From the NCBI GenBank assembly GCA_022113835.1, contig JAILWY010000007.1, forward strand, positions 6,282,001 through 6,346,000: a DNA stretch of 64,000 nucleotides. The letters are read 5' to 3'. The position numbers and the translations under genes were made by a program. This DNA is from Atopsyche davidsoni (lineage: Eukaryota; Arthropoda; Insecta; Trichoptera; Hydrobiosidae). The notes beneath the pieces were generated by a model. That model ran no database searches. It was not told the origin of the DNA and worked only from the letters and a program-made list of their open reading frames with translations. This document shows, piece by piece, positions 1-11,345 of the stretch (its first letter is position 1; the number at the start of each line of letters is the position of its first letter).

Positions 1-1486
1 TACGCATTGTTTCATGAAATTAATATTTTATCTCTTAAATAAAGCAATGGCAAGAGAGGCAAATGTTGCATTATTATGTATTATTATAAAATGAAATGAA
101 ATATGAAAACATAAAATTTATTTATATGTTAAGTATAAATTAAAATCATTTCATAAACAGAAATATTTAAAAATCTAGAGTCGTATATAGTGGTGTTCTT
201 ACTATATATATATATATATTTAAGAAATCTACACACTCATTGTTTTTCTAAAAACTACGTAATGATTAAATACAGATTAGAAATTAAATCTGATTGATGT
301 TAATTTTTAAAAACATTTTCTACATTTCAAATTCTATAGTATTTTTTTGTATTACTTCTTGAAATGCTATTGTCTGATGGGTCATGTTTTTTTTTTTCAC
401 GCTATAATCTGACTAATCAGACCAATAAGACAATTATTTTAATGATTTTTAGTAGAAATAATAAGGATGTAAAATAAATTGGAAAATCATCAAACTCTAA
501 AAGGCAAGAAGGAGGTAAGGGCTTGTACAGCTGAAAGACAAATTTATGTAACCCATTTCAATTTAAAAATTATTTTTCAACATGGTTTCATCGCATTTTA
601 CTTTTTACGTTGTTTTGTTGGGTTTCGTGTCAATTTTTGATTTTCAGGTTACATCAATTTGCATTTCTAGTGTAGATGTTTCCTGTATTAATAAATAAGA
701 TATTGAACAGAACATTCCATCAGCGTAGAAGAAAATATATGTTTAGTTTATATCATGATAATTTTATAGACGACAAATTGTTTACTGTACTTATATGAAA
801 TTTTTCTTATTATATTGTTTAAGTACGTATACAGGTTAACCGACATATTAAAACTAAGTAAGGCGTGCTGCCGTCAACAAACACTTTTATTATCAGTCAA
901 TTTAAACTAAAATCAGTCAAAACTTCATCCATATTCGAGGAGTAGTTTCTTTACAATGGCAACAATGAATGCTTGATACTATATGGACGGAAAATAATAC
1001 AAGACTCAGGCACTACGTGTACGAATTTTAGAATTTCGTAATTTTAATCTAAAACCGTATCAAATAAATATATTTTAATATAATACAATAGCATTCATAA
1101 AACGAATATTTTTTTATGTATAAAACATCCATTGATAAGTTTTAAGTAAAACTTTTAGTAACATTTTAAAATAAATTATTAAGGTACACTAGATTCGAGG
1201 CACTGAACACAGATTATTATAAATTGTCTTTTTAATCTTCAGTTTGTTCTCTTTCCACTTCAGCATTCAGAGTCTTCCAGATAGCAAACATCAATTTATT
1301 TTGAATATCACAATAAAAATGCAATGCATCAATAAATACCTAGAATCAATTTGATAATACGGAAAAAGTTGATCAGTCTTGATAGAATCCATAAGACAAA
1401 CTGTAGCATCGAGGTAGAAAAATCTACAAGTCAGTCTTTGTCTTATAATAATCTGTTGACTTGACCCGTGAAGAATCCAGATTTGC
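1..1486. other. ihog 3'UTR and downstream AT-rich DNA
   Basis: No coding region was seen. The minus strand next to 1486 should be 3'UTR. The rest is AT-rich with a short TA microsatellite near 200-221. Confidence 0.5.
1295..1300 (-). terminator. Candidate ihog polyadenylation signal
   Basis: This is the first AATAAA on the minus strand after the stop codon, about 190 nt downstream. The region is very AT-rich and further copies occur by chance, so the true 3' end may lie lower. Confidence 0.3.
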
Positions 1487-1657
1487 TCAAACATAGTTTT
1501 CTCTGGTGGCCATGGTAGGCAGTGGACTCTGTTTCCTCAATTCGTCCCGACACGAGGATGCATTGTGCACCAGCTCTGCCGAGACTCTGGGACTCTGTGT
1601 TGAGCAGTTGTTGTTCTGTGCAGATATGTATGACATCTCCACGTCTACATTTTCACC
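1487..1657 (-). CDS. ihog: ihog terminal exon with stop codon
   Basis: Codons 768-823, starting [12 protein letters not shown] and ending TRENYV, with TGA at 1489-1487. It completes a cytoplasmic tail of about 108 residues. The acceptor tttacag follows a moderate pyrimidine tract. The total coding length is a multiple of three only with this exon in this frame. Confidence 0.78.
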   Translation of the reverse strand, partial: GENVDVEMSYISAQNNNCSTQSPRVSAELVHNASSCRDELRKQSPLPTMATRENYV

Positions 1658-4600
1658 CTGTAAATTAATTATTTCACGTGAATTTCATCTGAATAGTAAC
1701 TACAATTATAGTAATAGCAGAAGTATTGAAAAAAGAAAAAATAGATTTCATACAATTATCAGCTTCAATCACACTGAATATTCCAGAGAATAGCAGAGAC
1801 AGTTAAAGATTTTTTTGTAATAAAAAAATACTTCATTGGTTTGTCATATTTTAATGAAACGCACCAATTTTCCTAATAATTATTGCCTTCTACTAATTGG
1901 TTATTAATAAAAAGCCTAAAGCTTTTAATACATTTACAGACATAGTTATAACTAAGTCAAATTTTGAATATAAGCCATAATCATTAACATTTTTATAGAA
2001 CGAAGGTAGAGCTCATTTGTGAGGGCAGTTTTATCCTTGCTCTGTTCAGACTGAGAAATATTGATTGTTTTCAAATAATATAATTGTAAGATAAGTCAGA
2101 AAGAGACAGCAAAATTAGACGGACCTCACCTCAGGATGCAGAGGATTGGCTGTAATGGTGATAGACGGCTTGGCAGGCGGTGCAGACGGAGACAGGTATC
2201 CATTGGACAGCTCTCCTGCTCCTCCACTGGCTGGGCCGCAGCCACCTTCAGGTTGTTTGTCGGGTGTGTCATCTGAAAATAATAATTTTTTTATAGTTTT
2301 GGTTTACAATTGCTTATTATTAGAAATGAATCAAAAGGCAGGTTTCTTATTATTTACACAAGAATGAAATTAAATTAGACTTCTCTAAATAAACATAATA
2401 CAATACAACAATGGCAAGGGTGAGATTACTTTTTCGTCGCTTGCACATGATGAGTGCCACTATGAGGGCCAACAGAGCAGCTCCACCCGTAACGCCGCCA
2501 ATTATCCCGTACAAGTGGCCGCTGCCGCCACTGCCCGCTCCCGTTTCCGGGGGTGCCACCACCTCCTTCACCTGCTCCACCACAGGAAGCTCTGGAAACA
2601 CAGATAAGAAAATTTATATCACCTCACTCTGACAATCAGCTTCTTAAAGTACTCATTTAGTATTCAAAATCAATCAACTTGTTGGCTAGCTATTGACTCT
2701 TAATCAACTGTTTAACACGTTGACTGCCACGGCAATTTTCAGAAAACAATTTGATTTAATCACATTATATTATTGAAAACTCTATTTCTAGTGCATAGTT
2801 ATCATCAAAAAGCATAAAAAATGGGTTTTAAGCAAAAAAAAGGTATCTCGTAGTTGGCTTCTGTAACAGAAATCTCTTCGCAGAAGCCAATTACGAGTTA
2901 ATTCGCACGCAGACACGCTTCGACCTGTTGCTTCGCTAAAGCTGAATCATAGATACGGGTCCATATTCATCAGTAGTATCTCAGAAATTGATATATAATA
3001 TATCAATGTAATATATAATGTATCTGATATATATATATATTCGTAGCTGCACAAAAATGGCAAGTAAACAAGGACAAGATAACTCATAGCTGGCGTCCTA
3101 GAAAAGAACGCAATTTACGAGTTATCTCTCTTCGCCAGTCAAGTGTTAATAAATTTTCTGTTCATGCAAGCCGGCATTGATTTTTTTGTTCTTTTCCCAG
3201 AAGCCATCTATCGATATTAGCACTGATATATTTCGAATTTAATCATAGCTGCACAAAAATGGCAATTAAACAAGGACGAGATAACTCGTAGTTGGCTTCT
3301 TAGAAAAGAACGCAATCTACGAGTTATCTCCTAGTTGCCAGTCAACGTGTTAATTTCAGCCTCAATGGAATACAATCTTAATTCTACAAATGGAAAAAAT
3401 CCATGCTAAGACAATCTGAAAACGAAGAGTCTATAAGAAGCAAATTCCAAGTAAAGATGCAGATAGGAAAGAGTTATTGGCATATAGAGGTATTTGCTTT
3501 AGACTGGAAAATAATCAATACTTATGGACTAAAAAAGCTTTCAAAAGTATGATAGACAAACTTATGTGATTATTAAGTATAGCATTGTTGTTGTGGACTG
3601 ATTTGAATAGAGGATACTCACTCAATGTTCTCTGGGTGATGATAGCAGAGAAGTTGCTCGCAGCGGCCGGGGTAAAGCTCTGCAGTTTGAGCTCATAGGG
3701 GGAGGCAGGAGAGAGGTGGCGTAGCAGCAAGGAGCGCTCCCAACCACCTTCCACTGCAGCTTTTGAGTACTCCCCTGCTGAACTGGCCGGACGGTAGTAC
3801 ACGTAGAAACCTTCAATCCTGATCTCTTCTCCCCCACTCTCTGGTAACTGAAGAAGACATTTTTTCGATCAATTATATTATTCGAGAGTATTTTTGAAAT
3901 TTCATGCGTTAATATACAAGCAAAGTAAATAGAGTTCAATGGCCTTTACCAATTACTTTTGAATCATAACACAGATAAGAGTTTCCATTTGCAAGTTGTA
4001 ACTGATATTTTGAGTTCAAATATTCATATATAGTGTGTATAAAAAAGTACTATTATACCACGTAATTAATTTTTGAAGAGAAAGGATTCATTAACTAGTT
4101 GCTGGTGAAACTTATTGTTTTAAAATAAATTTAGAAATATCACTATTTAGTCTGTAAGAGGAATAATAAATACGAGCAAGGGCAATTATGAAGTGTCTCC
4201 TTACCTCCCAGAATAGTCTGATATCGGTGGGCGACACTGATTCGGCATGGGTGAGCAGCGGAGCAGGAGGAGCTTTGGCTAGCCCGGAGCCGCGGTGCAG
4301 CAGGAAGCGTGCAGAATTGCGTCCTAACTTGTTATCATTATTGCTGTACACAGCCGCAATTCGGAACCTGAATAAACACAAGAAATACAATTTAATAATT
4401 ACTGTAATTTACATAAGCTATTTTGATTGTGGCTAAATAAAATTATTATGTTGATTTTTAATATTGTCACAAAAAAACATTTAACACAATGTAACAATAC
4501 TTTGGCAAATCAAAAATGTTCTGAATTTTTAGTGGACAAGAAAAATTCAGATTAGAGAAAGATCGAAGTAATTGTTTAACGTATTAACAATAACATTTTT

Positions 4601-7600
4601 AGATGGAGTGGATACCTGTAGGCGTGATCAGGCTCCAGACCATCCACTTCATAAGACCGAACATGAGGTGGAATTTCATGGTTAGTTGTCATCCATTTGG
4701 AACCTTTAGAGCGAACACCTCTGTCTTCCTGAAAGAAAAAAATATAACAAAATCAAAAAATAAACTTGGCTACTCTAAAATTTCCTAGTCCAGTCTAGGT
4801 AGTATTACTTTGTTTATTTTTTTGAGAAATAAATTCATTCATGATGGAGTCTATCATAGTCAAATAATAAAAGATATATGTAATTTGTCTTACTTGTGGC
4901 ATTTCCCTGTACTGGACTTTGAAGAACTGTATGGGCAGTCCCTCATTATGCTTCGCAGACCATTTCACCATCACACTCTCGTCAGATAGTCGAGTCACAT
5001 TGGGTTGTGAAGGTGGAATCATAACTGAAAACCCATTTATATTATTGACTAAAAGTAATAATACAATTCCAGTCAATAGAGATTTAAGATTTATTGACTT
5101 ACTTTTTCGATTATGGTTCCTCCCCTTTCCAGGTTTTGAATGTCGCCGACCATTTCCATTTGATATAGATGGCCGAGGACTTCCAAGCTCTCCCATCCCG
5201 GCATCACCACCGCCTCCCTGAAATAAGTAATGACAATTTCGCAAAAAGAAGTCAATTTAGTTTTAGTTTCACCAAAACCAAATAAGCAAACTAGGTATAA
5301 TTTGACAAATTTGAAGTAAATTACCTGAGCTGCTGCATGTTGTTTAGGAACAACCCTCAAGAGATTTTCTGCCGTCACACTGCCCAACACATTTGTGGCA
5401 AAACACTGCACCATGCCAGCATGCCTCTTTTCAACTGGATTGATTACAATCTCATACTCTGCAAAAGAAAAGACTCAACTGTAAATGAATGTTGCTAATA
5501 TATTATAATTTTGAGATCTGGTTGATACCAAAGTCATGAATTTATTAGCAATTTTACTCTTAAATATCAAGTATTAAAATAATTTCCCAAAAATAAATCA
5601 GAATGTTGATAAATTATTTTATTGAAATAATAAAGTTCAGGGTGATATTTTGGAGAAAGTGAAATATTGTTTAATAACATTGAATACAATAAATTGAAAG
5701 ATTTAAAAAATAAATGAGTGAAAGTATCTACTCAAGTATGTTCAAAGTAATTTATGATTTATAAACCTGAGACTTTAATGTTGGGATCCTTGTTGATCTC
5801 CTCGCCGTTGATTAGCCACGAGATAACGGGCAGAGGGCTCCCACTGGGTTGCGGACACGGTACGCGCTGGGAGCTGCCTTCGTGAGCCATCCAGTCCCCG
5901 CGATCACCCTCTCCCTCCATCACCGGGGGTGCCCACACTGTCAGTCGCACCGTGCGCTCCGCGCTTCCCACCGAATTGGTGGCTGTACATGTGTATTCAC
6001 CCTGAAAAATTAAGATTACTCATTTTACTTTTCACAAAGGGTTCAGCTCACTCTCCACAATGTATCTCGCTTACGAAGAGACTGACCTCGTCCCCGAGCT
6101 GCAGATTGGTAATATTAAGGGTGTCGGCATCGGTGGAGGCGCGAGAGGGTAGAGGGGCCCCGTCTCGCCGCCACGCGAGCTGCGGACTGGGCCGACCCAG
6201 AGCCCCGCAGAGCAGCACCACGGAAGTACCCTCGATCCCTGTCATCTCCTTGACCATATCCTCGGTGAATCTGCCGAGTAAAATCATTTTTTAGTTTAAA
6301 CCTAAAATAAAAGTTAGTCTCCAAATCGGTAGCTTAACCAGATTGCATACAAAATAATAATTGTCAGCTATTATCAGAGGGAGGGGGGGGGGGGGGGTAC
6401 TCATACTAATTCAGTAAAACGGCAAGTTTTACTAGAGTGACAGGGTACATATATTTACAAGTCGCTTTCTTTTCTTTCCATTTTGCAAAAATAAATACAA
6501 CCCAGCATACTTGAGAAGAAAATGTCCAAAGAAATCGAGAGGCGGTATTACGTGGGAGCCTCGGGGACGCCCCCCCTAGCCTGGACGGTGATGCGGTGGG
6601 AGTAGTCCCGGCGCTGGTCGCTGAGGAAATTGGAGGCGTAGCACTTGTAGTCCTGAGAAGAACCCAGAGGACCCGCCCGCACCAGAAGCCCGCCGCCGGG
6701 TTCCTCGCCGCCCTGCCCCGCCTGGGCCACCCCGTCTATTATCCTGAAACACGCAACGGACATTGCAATAAGCGACGGGTAATTTTCAATAAATATGATT
6801 ATACACGACGGAGACATCCGAGTCCTGACCGTCTGAATGAGAAGTCTGCAATAACAAAAGCAATATTTCACTGCGAGCGGCGTACCTGTAGTAGGTCATG
6901 GAGGGGGGAGGTTCGGAGGGAGGCGGCGGGCAGCGGATGAGCACGGGGGCCAGGGGCGGGGCGCGCAGCACGCGGTCAGGCAGGCGCGGCGCGGGGCCCA
7001 GGCGCGCCACGCTCAGCCGCGCCGCCACGGACGCCAGCGCCGACGCGCCGTACCACGACACGCACTGCGACACAACTCACATGGATTATCCACATTTCAT
7101 TAATCATTTAATATAAAAGTGAGTAATAAATCCTGCGGACACTCACCCGGTAGTCCCCGGCGAGGGACTCGTTGTGCAGGGTGACGGTGAGCTTGGAGAG
7201 CGCGGGCTTGGCGGCGAGGCGCAGCGGGCCGGCGGGGGCGGGGCGCACGTCCGCCCAGGGCGCGCCGGGCCCGGGCCGGTGCCGCCACGCCACGCGCTCC
7301 GCCGGGATGTTGGTCTGGCACGAGAACACCACGTTATCTCCCAGCGGCGCCGCGATCGGCTCCGGACTCTTCGTGTAGTGCGCTCCCAAGTCTGCAACGT
7401 TCCGCGTGATCGATGACTATTGCTCCCGACTGACCCGACTGACTCGACTGACCCGACCTATCCGGACGGACCGAGAGCCTTCCGGTAGATTCGAGAGTGT
7501 TCGAGTCGACTCTCGTGATAAACGCGAACAAAACTAGCGACGGAAGAGAATTCGGAGATCGGAGACTCGGGGAGGAAGCTCCGAAAAAAAATTACACCAC

Positions 7601-9439
7601 TTTTGAAATAATTGGTTTTCAGCTGTATTTACCGCAAACGGCTGATATCGAATCATCCGGATTGGAATATTTATGAAACTGAGGAGGTATATTTACTGTG
7701 AATTGCAAGTTTAGCGTTGATTTCCTGGAGTTGTGGTTAGTGACGCATCCCCGAATGACATAATATTTTTCTCCTACTCGCAATGACTGTCGTTTCTATC
7801 TTCCTGCTGGTTAAAAACTACGCTTTTATTGTGATTACGAATACACCACAGAATAAATAAATTGAACATTAATATAGTATGTGAATTGTATCAGTATTGA
7901 ATCAAACAACTTTATCGAGCTATACTCCATTAAATTTACAGCATTTTCGATAAATGACGTTTCCCGTGTTTTTTGCAGTCTACCCGCTGTGCTCCGGCAA
8001 TACATCAGTGTCTCCGAGCGACGTCGAGCGAGTTACGAGACCCGGGACGAGTGCTTTCAGCGCAGCGGCCGCTCGCAGGTGGTCCCGCACCTGTGTGCCA
8101 TGCAAAATTATAAACTTCATTGTGCTATTATCACATCTCCGCCTGTTGGTAATTTATGCTTGCACCTCGTTCGGCCGGTCCCGATTTCAGCGAGAACCGG
8201 TTGAATTCCTTTCCTAGATAATTAGCGCCGCGTCCGGGTCTCCGACCGGCGGACGGGCGGCGGCTACCCTGACGACATTTTGCAAAAAACCCTCGATTGA
8301 GCGACGCGATTAACTCATCCGCCGCCGAATTCTCGCTGCATTCCGCGGACCAGGTCCGTCGGCTCTGACGAGGACATCGGAATTCATCTAAGCCTAAATG
8401 CTAAATTTGTTATTTTTGACTCGGTAATAGCGTGCACTGTCAACTTTAATTAATTGTGCTGATGATGTCAGCTCCCAGTGCTCAGCGTAGCGACGTATGC
8501 GAATTGAGCATCATCGGCGCTATAGCCCTGAATGAGTTTCGACTGGGCCTCTCGTCTGAGGCGGCCGTTTCCCGATTCCACTACTTCGGGGTGCGCGATT
8601 CTGCGACTGCCCTGGCGAGTCACCGCGTCTCGGCCCACCTGCGAGTCTCTCCCCTGGCAGATTACTAAACCGGATCTTCCGTGCGGTGCAAATACTCTGA
8701 CAAGGGTAATCTATCAACTTTAATTGGTTTGATTGATACCTTCTCCTTAAGGCGGCGGCGTCTTTCACGCGGTCGTAAATTCGACGAGGATTTACAACTG
8801 AAAAGGCACGTCACGAGTTCTAAATCATCCCGTTTGTGAAGATAAACGAATAGCACGATAGTGAGAGCGAAGAGCTCTCCCGGGCCCCGCGACGATCTCT
8901 CGGTAAATATTGATTCTAAAAAATATATTTCATTATTTACCTCTCCCGTCGAGGCCTTATCAAACGGTCGCTTTCTGTATGAACTTACTTTGTCTGACAA
9001 ACACGAATGGCGGCTTTATCGGTAGATTACTTCTTATACACAGCAGTACGAAAGTATCACCTGTTCAATTTATCGGTCGATTGTGAAATTTTCTGTTTAG
9101 GCCGCTTTGGCTTTGAAATATACATATTTTTTAAAATTAATGTGAAAATATTATAATAAAAATGTATATTATATAAATTCGCTTTGGACACATAATTTTG
9201 AATTTTAAAACAATATTTTTGCGGGCTTAATCGATAAGCGGTTTACTTTTTTCGAGTACTGATCGTTTATTTTGAAACACCAAAATTTAAAAGGAAAATA
9301 CGAGGGTGCTGGGTCGGTGGGCCGGGGCTAACCTGAGTTGGCTGCGTGCAGCAGCGCCAGGGCCAGCAGGAGCTGCAGCAGCGCGGGGAGGCGCGGGGCT
9401 GCGAGGAACATGGCTGCCCATCACCACCACTCGAGGCCG
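1487..9439 (-). CDS. ihog: Interference hedgehog (Ihog/Boi) Hedgehog co-receptor, 15 coding exons
   Basis: This is a single-pass cell-surface receptor that in Drosophila binds Hedgehog and presents Patched, and also acts in adhesion. Coding exons, 5' to 3' on the minus strand: 9411-9333, 7391-7147, 7064-6886, 6743-6552, 6270-6087, 6001-5767, 5458-5325, 5217-5103, 5024-4894, 4728-4616, 4367-4205, 3847-3622, 2591-2430, 2272-2130, 1657-1487. All junctions are GT-AG and phase-consistent, giving 823 codons plus stop. Visible order: signal peptide 1-26; four Ig domains with Cys pairs 51/109, 153/202, 253/298 and 342/390; Gly/basic linker 417-454; FnIII-1 about 455-565; FnIII-2 about 569-663; transmembrane helix about 692-714 followed by CKRRK; tail 715-823. 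Four Ig plus two FnIII plus one TM is the Ihog/Boi architecture; Drosophila Ihog is slightly longer (about 880 residues). Several N-glycosylation sequons (for example NVT, NIT, NFS) lie in the ectodomain. Ihog and Boi cannot be told apart here. Confidence 0.85.
1658..2129 (-). other. ihog intron between tail exons
   Basis: AT-rich intron of 472 bp with consensus ends. Nothing else was recognised. Confidence 0.7.
2130..2272 (-). CDS. ihog: ihog exon 14, cytoplasmic tail
   Basis: Codons 720-767, starting [11 protein letters not shown] and ending [10 protein letters not shown]. It is Pro/Gly/Ser-rich with no enzymatic domain. The acceptor is attttcag and the donor is CCTGAG|gtgagg. Confidence 0.8.
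2430..2591 (-). CDS. ihog: ihog exon 13, juxtamembrane and transmembrane helix
   Basis: Codons 666-719. An acidic/Pro juxtamembrane stretch and a Gly/Ser hinge are followed by a hydrophobic helix ([20 protein letters not shown]) and the stop-transfer cluster CKRRK. The donor is GAAAAA|gtaatc. Confidence 0.88.
2712..3353. mobile_element. piggyBac-type MITE in an ihog intron, TTAA-flanked
   Basis: The element 2716-3349 is bounded on both sides by TTAA (2712-2715 and 3350-3353). It begins cacgttgactgcca and ends with the inverted cagtcaacgtg. TTAA target duplication is the hallmark of piggyBac transposons. A second, inner right end (cagtcaagtg + ttaa, 3136-3149) shows it is composite: a 430-bp element plus a partial second copy. 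There is no ORF, so it is non-autonomous. It lies in the intron between the FnIII-2 and transmembrane exons. Confidence 0.7.
2847..2897. repeat. 17-bp-arm inverted repeat within the MITE
   Basis: Arms 2847-2863 and 2881-2897 are complementary with one mismatch around a 17-nt loop. Two diverged versions of the hairpin recur at about 3079-3126 and 3279-3328, each built on gataactcgta / tacgagttatc ends. Confidence 0.75.
3622..3847 (-). CDS. ihog: ihog exon 12, FnIII-2
   Basis: Codons 591-665. It contains the C-strand [13 protein letters not shown] and the F-strand [19 protein letters not shown]. FnIII-2 is the Patched-interacting domain in fly Ihog. The donor is ACATTGA|gtgagt. Confidence 0.9.
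4205..4367 (-). CDS. ihog: ihog exon 11, end of FnIII-1 and start of FnIII-2
   Basis: Codons 536-590. It completes the F-strand [12 protein letters not shown] and opens FnIII-2 ([20 protein letters not shown]). It ends in phase 0 with TGGGAG|gtaagg. Confidence 0.88.
4616..4728 (-). CDS. ihog: ihog exon 10, FnIII-1 middle
   Basis: Codons 499-536, from [16 protein letters not shown] to [11 protein letters not shown]. It supplies the E-strand 'L.P...Y' signature of FnIII. The basic run RGVRSKGSK lies where the Ihog heparin/Hedgehog surface is expected (inference). Confidence 0.88.
4894..5024 (-). CDS. ihog: ihog exon 9, FnIII-1 first half
   Basis: Codons 454-498. It has the FnIII A/B strands [18 protein letters not shown] and the C-strand [11 protein letters not shown]. 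This is the Hedgehog-binding domain in Ihog-family proteins. The donor is CCACAA|gtaaga. Confidence 0.9.
5103..5217 (-). CDS. ihog: ihog exon 8, Gly/basic linker
   Basis: Codons 417-454. It encodes a linker without domain structure: Gly-rich at the start ([12 protein letters not shown]), then strongly basic ([16 protein letters not shown]). It sits exactly between Ig4 and FnIII-1. In Drosophila Ihog the Hedgehog and heparin contacts lie in the adjacent FnIII-1, so a role for this basic patch in glycan binding is a possible inference, not shown. The donor is CGAAAAA|gtaagt. Confidence 0.8.
5325..5458 (-). CDS. ihog: ihog exon 7, end of Ig4
   Basis: Codons 372-416. It contains [13 protein letters not shown] (C390), closing the fourth Ig domain, then LLRVVPKQ. 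It ends in phase 0 (GCTCAG|gtaatt). Confidence 0.88.
5767..6001 (-). CDS. ihog: ihog exon 6, end of Ig3 and start of Ig4
   Basis: Codons 294-371. It starts [12 protein letters not shown], the canonical F-strand of an I-set Ig domain (C298), then Ig4 with C342 ([10 protein letters not shown]), the core Trp (VISWLING) and the sequence up to IKVS. The donor is TCAG|gtttat. Confidence 0.9.
6087..6270 (-). CDS. ihog: ihog exon 5, Ig domain 3 first half
   Basis: Codons 232-293. Motifs are VVLLCGALG (C253), QLAWRRDG (core Trp) and [11 protein letters not shown], a typical I-set Ig layout with an N-glycosylation sequon. The donor GAG|gtcagt joins directly to the GEYTC exon. Confidence 0.9.
6383..6397. 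repeat. G15 homopolymer in ihog intron
   Basis: Fifteen consecutive G on the plus strand (C-run in the transcript) in the intron between Ig2 and Ig3 exons. A possible site of length error or polymorphism. Confidence 0.9.
6552..6743 (-). CDS. ihog: ihog exon 4, rest of Ig2
   Basis: Codons 168-232. It contains the F-strand motif DYKCYASN (C202) and a Gly-rich loop ([12 protein letters not shown]). The acceptor is gtttcag and the donor is CCCAC|gtaata. Confidence 0.85.
6886..7064 (-). CDS. ihog: ihog exon 3, end of Ig1 and start of Ig2
   Basis: It begins with C109, the second Ig1 cysteine (CVSWYGAS), and carries the first Ig2 cysteine, C153 (APVLIRCPP), followed by a proline-rich stretch. The exon is extremely GC-rich. 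It ends TACAG|gtacgc, leaving two bases of codon 168. Confidence 0.85.
7147..7391 (-). CDS. ihog: ihog exon 2, Ig domain 1
   Basis: Codons 27-108. It contains the B-strand Cys (VVFSCQT, C51), the core Trp (VAWRH) and ends at AGDYR, immediately before the F-strand Cys, which is the first codon of the next exon. The acceptor is ttgcag at 7394-7392 and the donor is CGG|gtgagt. GC content is very high compared with flanking introns. Confidence 0.85.
7392..9332 (-). other. ihog intron after the signal-peptide exon
   Basis: Intron of 1.94 kb. It carries GC/CpG-rich patches (about 7390-7570, 7960-8110, 8215-8390 and 8455-8700) unlike the AT-rich DNA around them. No exon with correct phase was found. 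The patches may be regulatory. Confidence 0.5.
9333..9439 (-). CDS. ihog: ihog exon with start codon and signal peptide
   Basis: The ATG is at 9411-9409, followed by [20 protein letters not shown] and then LHAANS, a classical Leu/Ala-rich secretion signal. The exon ends TCAG|gttagc after one base of codon 27. Bases 9439-9412 are 5'UTR behind a strong acceptor (pyrimidine-rich tract, ttgttgcag, 9442-9440), so a further upstream non-coding exon is expected. An upstream out-of-frame ATG (9421-9419) lies 10 nt before the chosen start. The chosen ATG is the one that gives a signal peptide and the correct phase into exon 2. Confidence 0.8.
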
Positions 9440-11098
9440 CTGCAACAAGAAGAGAGACAATTCATTTATTAATTCAATGTATTTATTAAACCAATACGAT
9501 ACAATATAAATCCATGTAAAAAAGTCTAAACTAAATTAAAAAAACATGTTGGTATTACTATGGTCGATACATGGTCCAACAAAAATTTATCAACTTTTGG
9601 GTCGATCGGAGTTCCATGTGTAATCTAGCTGTTAGAATGCATCAAGTATTGCCAAAAAACTATTAACGAGGACAATCAATACTTTATAATAAATTACAAC
9701 TTAGTAACTCTAACTACAGGTCATACATTTTAATTGCAATTCTCGTCGAATTATGTTAACCTTTTCTTCGTAGTATACACGTTAATTAAAAAAAATATAT
9801 TCCCTTTCGACCAAAATAGAAAATAAACGTTGAAATAAGTTTAAATTTAAGCAGTTCTAAAATGATACATCGTAAAAAAAAAACAGCTTAGCGTTTTATA
9901 AAAGACAATTAATATATTACATATTTTGTATCCACAGTAGTAATCGCTATCTATCAGTAAGGAAAAAATATACCGTTTTCGTTATGATATATATATATAT
10001 AATATTTTTGGTGATTTATAACGACAGCGTTTGATGGTTGAATCAACACCAGGTGTATTTATTTACCTGAGACATTTGAAAAAGATATATGTACAAATAA
10101 AATGTGTACATTAAATAAGAAGTGCCGATCGCATTATTTGCACGACTTAGTCTGAATTCCCGTCAATAGTATAGTATCTAATCTGTGTTGACATGTCAAC
10201 TAAATTTATAGTATTTACAACATTTTGTATAAATAATTGATAAGCTACAATATTACAGTTGTCTGTCACGCCGCGACATAAGTGGGGAGCGTGTTTAGAA
10301 ATTGTGGAAGGAGCACTCGAAAAACAACCGATCAGCTCTGTGAGCTTCAGGGTTTTGAAAAAGACCTAATGCTGTTAAAAAAGTAACCAAGCATTTTAAT
10401 GTATTATAAGCGGTGTTTCATTTGTTCGGTTGTATAAGCAGGCTACACAAGAAAACACAACTTACAAACCGACAAAATACAACCCTATAAAATGCATATG
10501 GTGCATCCAAGGCCTACAGAATGGATCGAACAATAAGCATTGAATCATTCGCAGTTTTATGGCAAACACCTCTCACACCAAAGGCCTCTGTGTTAGCACA
10601 CTTTGTTAGAGTGCCGCGTCTCACTATGCTGGAAATTTTAGTTTGCTAACAATAGCCTATCATCTAGGCTAGCGCCACTTCTGTTGATTTTCATTATAGA
10701 TACAGATATTAAACAAAAAAAATGAGCTTACCATTTATAACCATGAATAAATTTATTATCAATACTGAGAATTGTTTACTTGCTTCTACCAAATCTATAT
10801 ACGTACGAAACAAGGCCAAAAAGTTTACAAAAACATTACAATTTTTAATACTGCGAATTTTGTTGAATAGTAACCCAGCTTGAGATATCATATATTATTT
10901 ATATATATATATTATTTATTGAGATATAATCACAATAAATAAAAAAAAAAACAAAAGTGTCAAAATTTATAATAAAATAAAAATATCACATTTAATTATT
11001 TACAAATCAAATATTGTTGCAGAAAGAATTAACTAAACCTATAGATCTCCAAATGTGTATTAAACGTTTATTTTTTGAAATTGTATCATTTTGAGGAC
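9440..11098. other. AT-rich DNA upstream of the ihog start exon
   Basis: Expected to be intron or 5' flank of ihog. No coding region or clear repeat was seen beyond TA-rich tracts (9989-10001 and 10893-10919). Confidence 0.5.
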
Positions 11099-11239
11099 GC
11101 TGCGACACAACTGACAACCGATTGTTAACTAGCTAATAGCGTCCTCTTATGCGTTTTTAGGCTAAGCCACAAAAAAAAACACCCAACATAAAGGGTCGCT
11201 ATTGGCTTATTTCAAATATGTTGCAAGTTGTGTTGCTGC
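11099..11239. mobile_element. Foldback MITE, copy 1
   Basis: About 47-bp terminal arms (11099-11145 and the reverse complement of 11193-11239) align with roughly 11 mismatches. They start GC[T/A]GC[G/A]ACACAACT and end AATAGCG. A related sequence is at about 31,640-31,764. No ORF; superfamily not determined. Confidence 0.55.
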
Positions 11240-11345
11240 TTGACATAGTAAAAAAAAATAGTTAATTAATTTGAACCAAAGTTGATTTAATTGGTGGTGC
11301 ACGACAGTAAGCCGGCGCGTGCAGCGAGTGTTTATTGTTCCAATA

